In this document: piece after piece, positions 6,199-6,451 of the stretch
How the letters are laid out: each line of letters starts with the position of its first letter
Position numbering within the stretch: position 1 is the first letter of the stretch
Assembly: GCA_031254385.1 (NCBI GenBank)
Contig: JAIRUO010000205.1
Coordinates: forward strand, 1-6,451
DNA length: 6,451 nt
Source of the DNA: Treponema sp.
GTDB lineage: Bacteria; Spirochaetota; Spirochaetia; Treponematales; Breznakiellaceae
Direction: 5' to 3'
The notes under the pieces: model-generated
What the model saw: only the letters and a program-made list of their open reading frames with translations
What the model was told of the DNA's origin: nothing
Databases searched by the model: none
Program-made: the position numbers and the translations under genes

Positions 6199-6281
6199 AG
6201 GGATTAGGGGATAGGGACTAGGGGATAGGGGAACAGAGAATGGGGACTAGGGACTGAGGGGACTAAGGGACTGGGGGAGAG
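6199..6281. repeat. Degenerate G-rich heptamer array (AGGGACT/AGGGGAT type)
   Basis: On the plus strand the sequence reads as back-to-back 6-8 base units: AGGGATT, AGGGGAT, AGGGACT, AGGGGAT, AGGGGAAC, a degenerate AGAGAATG, then GGGACT, AGGGACTG, AGGGGACT, AAGGGACT and GGGGGAGAG. GGGGATAGGG occurs at 6207 and 6221, and GGGACTAGGG at 6214 and 6243. It holds ten runs of three or more G. These form two clusters (6200-6231 and 6242-6277), each with five runs and loops of 3-5 bases. That fits the usual G-quadruplex pattern on the plus strand, which is the template strand for xseA. It resembles the short tandem heptanucleotide repeats known in cyanobacteria, but need not share their origin. It ends 15 bases upstream of the xseA start codon. 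Confidence 0.85.
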
Positions 6282-6451
6282 TGATTTGTTTTCTAATTTT
6301 ATGAATTACAAGCTACGATTGATTCGTGGCGAGGTATGTCAGGGTAAGTGCATTTACCCGTATCAACAGGGAACCGCCGGAGCGGGGTACGTGCCATAAA
6401 AAACCCTGTAGAGTCTGGCTTCGGAGCCACGGTCTCCGCGAACCATCAGAC
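6282..6451. other. Unassigned region: AT-rich spacer, then GC-rich hairpin-rich stretch to the edge
   Basis: The first 40 bases are AT-rich and hold nothing I can identify. From about 6322 the composition changes to GC-rich and short inverted repeats follow one another. GGGTAA (6342-6347) pairs with TTACCC (6354-6359). ACAGGG (6366-6371) pairs with CCCTGT (6404-6409), enclosing CCGC (6374-6377) with GCGG (6382-6385). TGGCT (6416-6420) pairs with AGCCA (6425-6429) around a TCGG loop, and GTCTG (6413-6417) could instead pair with CAGAC (6447-6451) at the very edge. Short frames are open on both strands: plus from a GTG at 6326 to the edge (42 codons), and minus from an ATG at 6397 to a stop at 6299 (32 residues). 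No frame shows a recognisable protein family, so a structured RNA or the end of a mobile element is more likely than a gene, but neither is established. Confidence 0.4.

Noticed and set aside
6199..6281. CRISPR array
   Set aside because: Units are 6-8 bases and contiguous with no spacers, so this is a short tandem repeat.
6366..6395. Resemblance of the stretch GGGAACCGCCG...GGGTACGT to the 5' strand of a bacterial group II intron domain V
   Set aside because: The complementary 3' strand (of the TACGGTGG type) is missing and the CCGC pairs locally with GCGG instead. No maturase coding sequence is visible. The similarity is from memory and too partial to call an intron.
6326..6451. Plus-strand GTG-started open frame of 42 codons reaching the right edge
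   Set aside because: No ribosome binding site, very arginine-rich, no recognisable family, and another plus-strand frame is open over the same stretch. It is better explained by the composition of a structured region.

Overview
The window reads as chromosomal DNA from a spirochaete, most likely a Treponema of moderate GC. This is inferred from the kind of proteins present: a lipoprotein with a relaxed lipobox, two families I associate with Treponema, and a MutL with a nuclease-type C-terminus. No rRNA or tRNA is present to confirm it.

Layout from left to right. Positions 1-693 (minus) hold the start of a lipoprotein gene that runs off the left edge. It begins at a TTG overlapping the stop of the next gene. 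That gene (690-1490, minus) encodes a 266-residue protein resembling the DUF4037/nucleotidyltransferase-like group. After a 46-base divergent gap, a plus-strand gene (1537-2151) encodes an unrecognised 204-residue protein. It converges on, and overlaps by 51 bases, a minus-strand gene (2101-2850) for a two-domain protein: an HU-like DNA-binding domain followed by a DUF4469 Ig-like domain. That gene has its own plausible promoter and ribosome binding site.

Positions 2953-6184 (minus) form a compact DNA-repair operon, xseA-xseB-mutL. xseA and xseB overlap by 14 bases, and mutL follows 27 bases after xseB. XseA and XseB together form exonuclease VII. MutL is the mismatch-repair ATPase and, in this lineage, probably the nicking endonuclease. 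Exonuclease VII can act as an excision nuclease downstream of a mismatch-repair nick, so the grouping makes functional sense.

Upstream of xseA (6185-6451) there is no convincing gene. A -10-like box lies exactly where it would give a leaderless xseA message. Next comes an array of degenerate G-rich heptamers (6199-6281) with strong G-quadruplex potential. At the right edge is a GC-rich, hairpin-rich stretch (about 6322-6451) that I cannot assign. It may be part of a structured RNA or a mobile element continuing outside the window.

The points most worth a second look are the A10 tract just after the lipoprotein start codon, the heptamer array, the unassigned structured right edge, and the leaderless-looking start of xseA.
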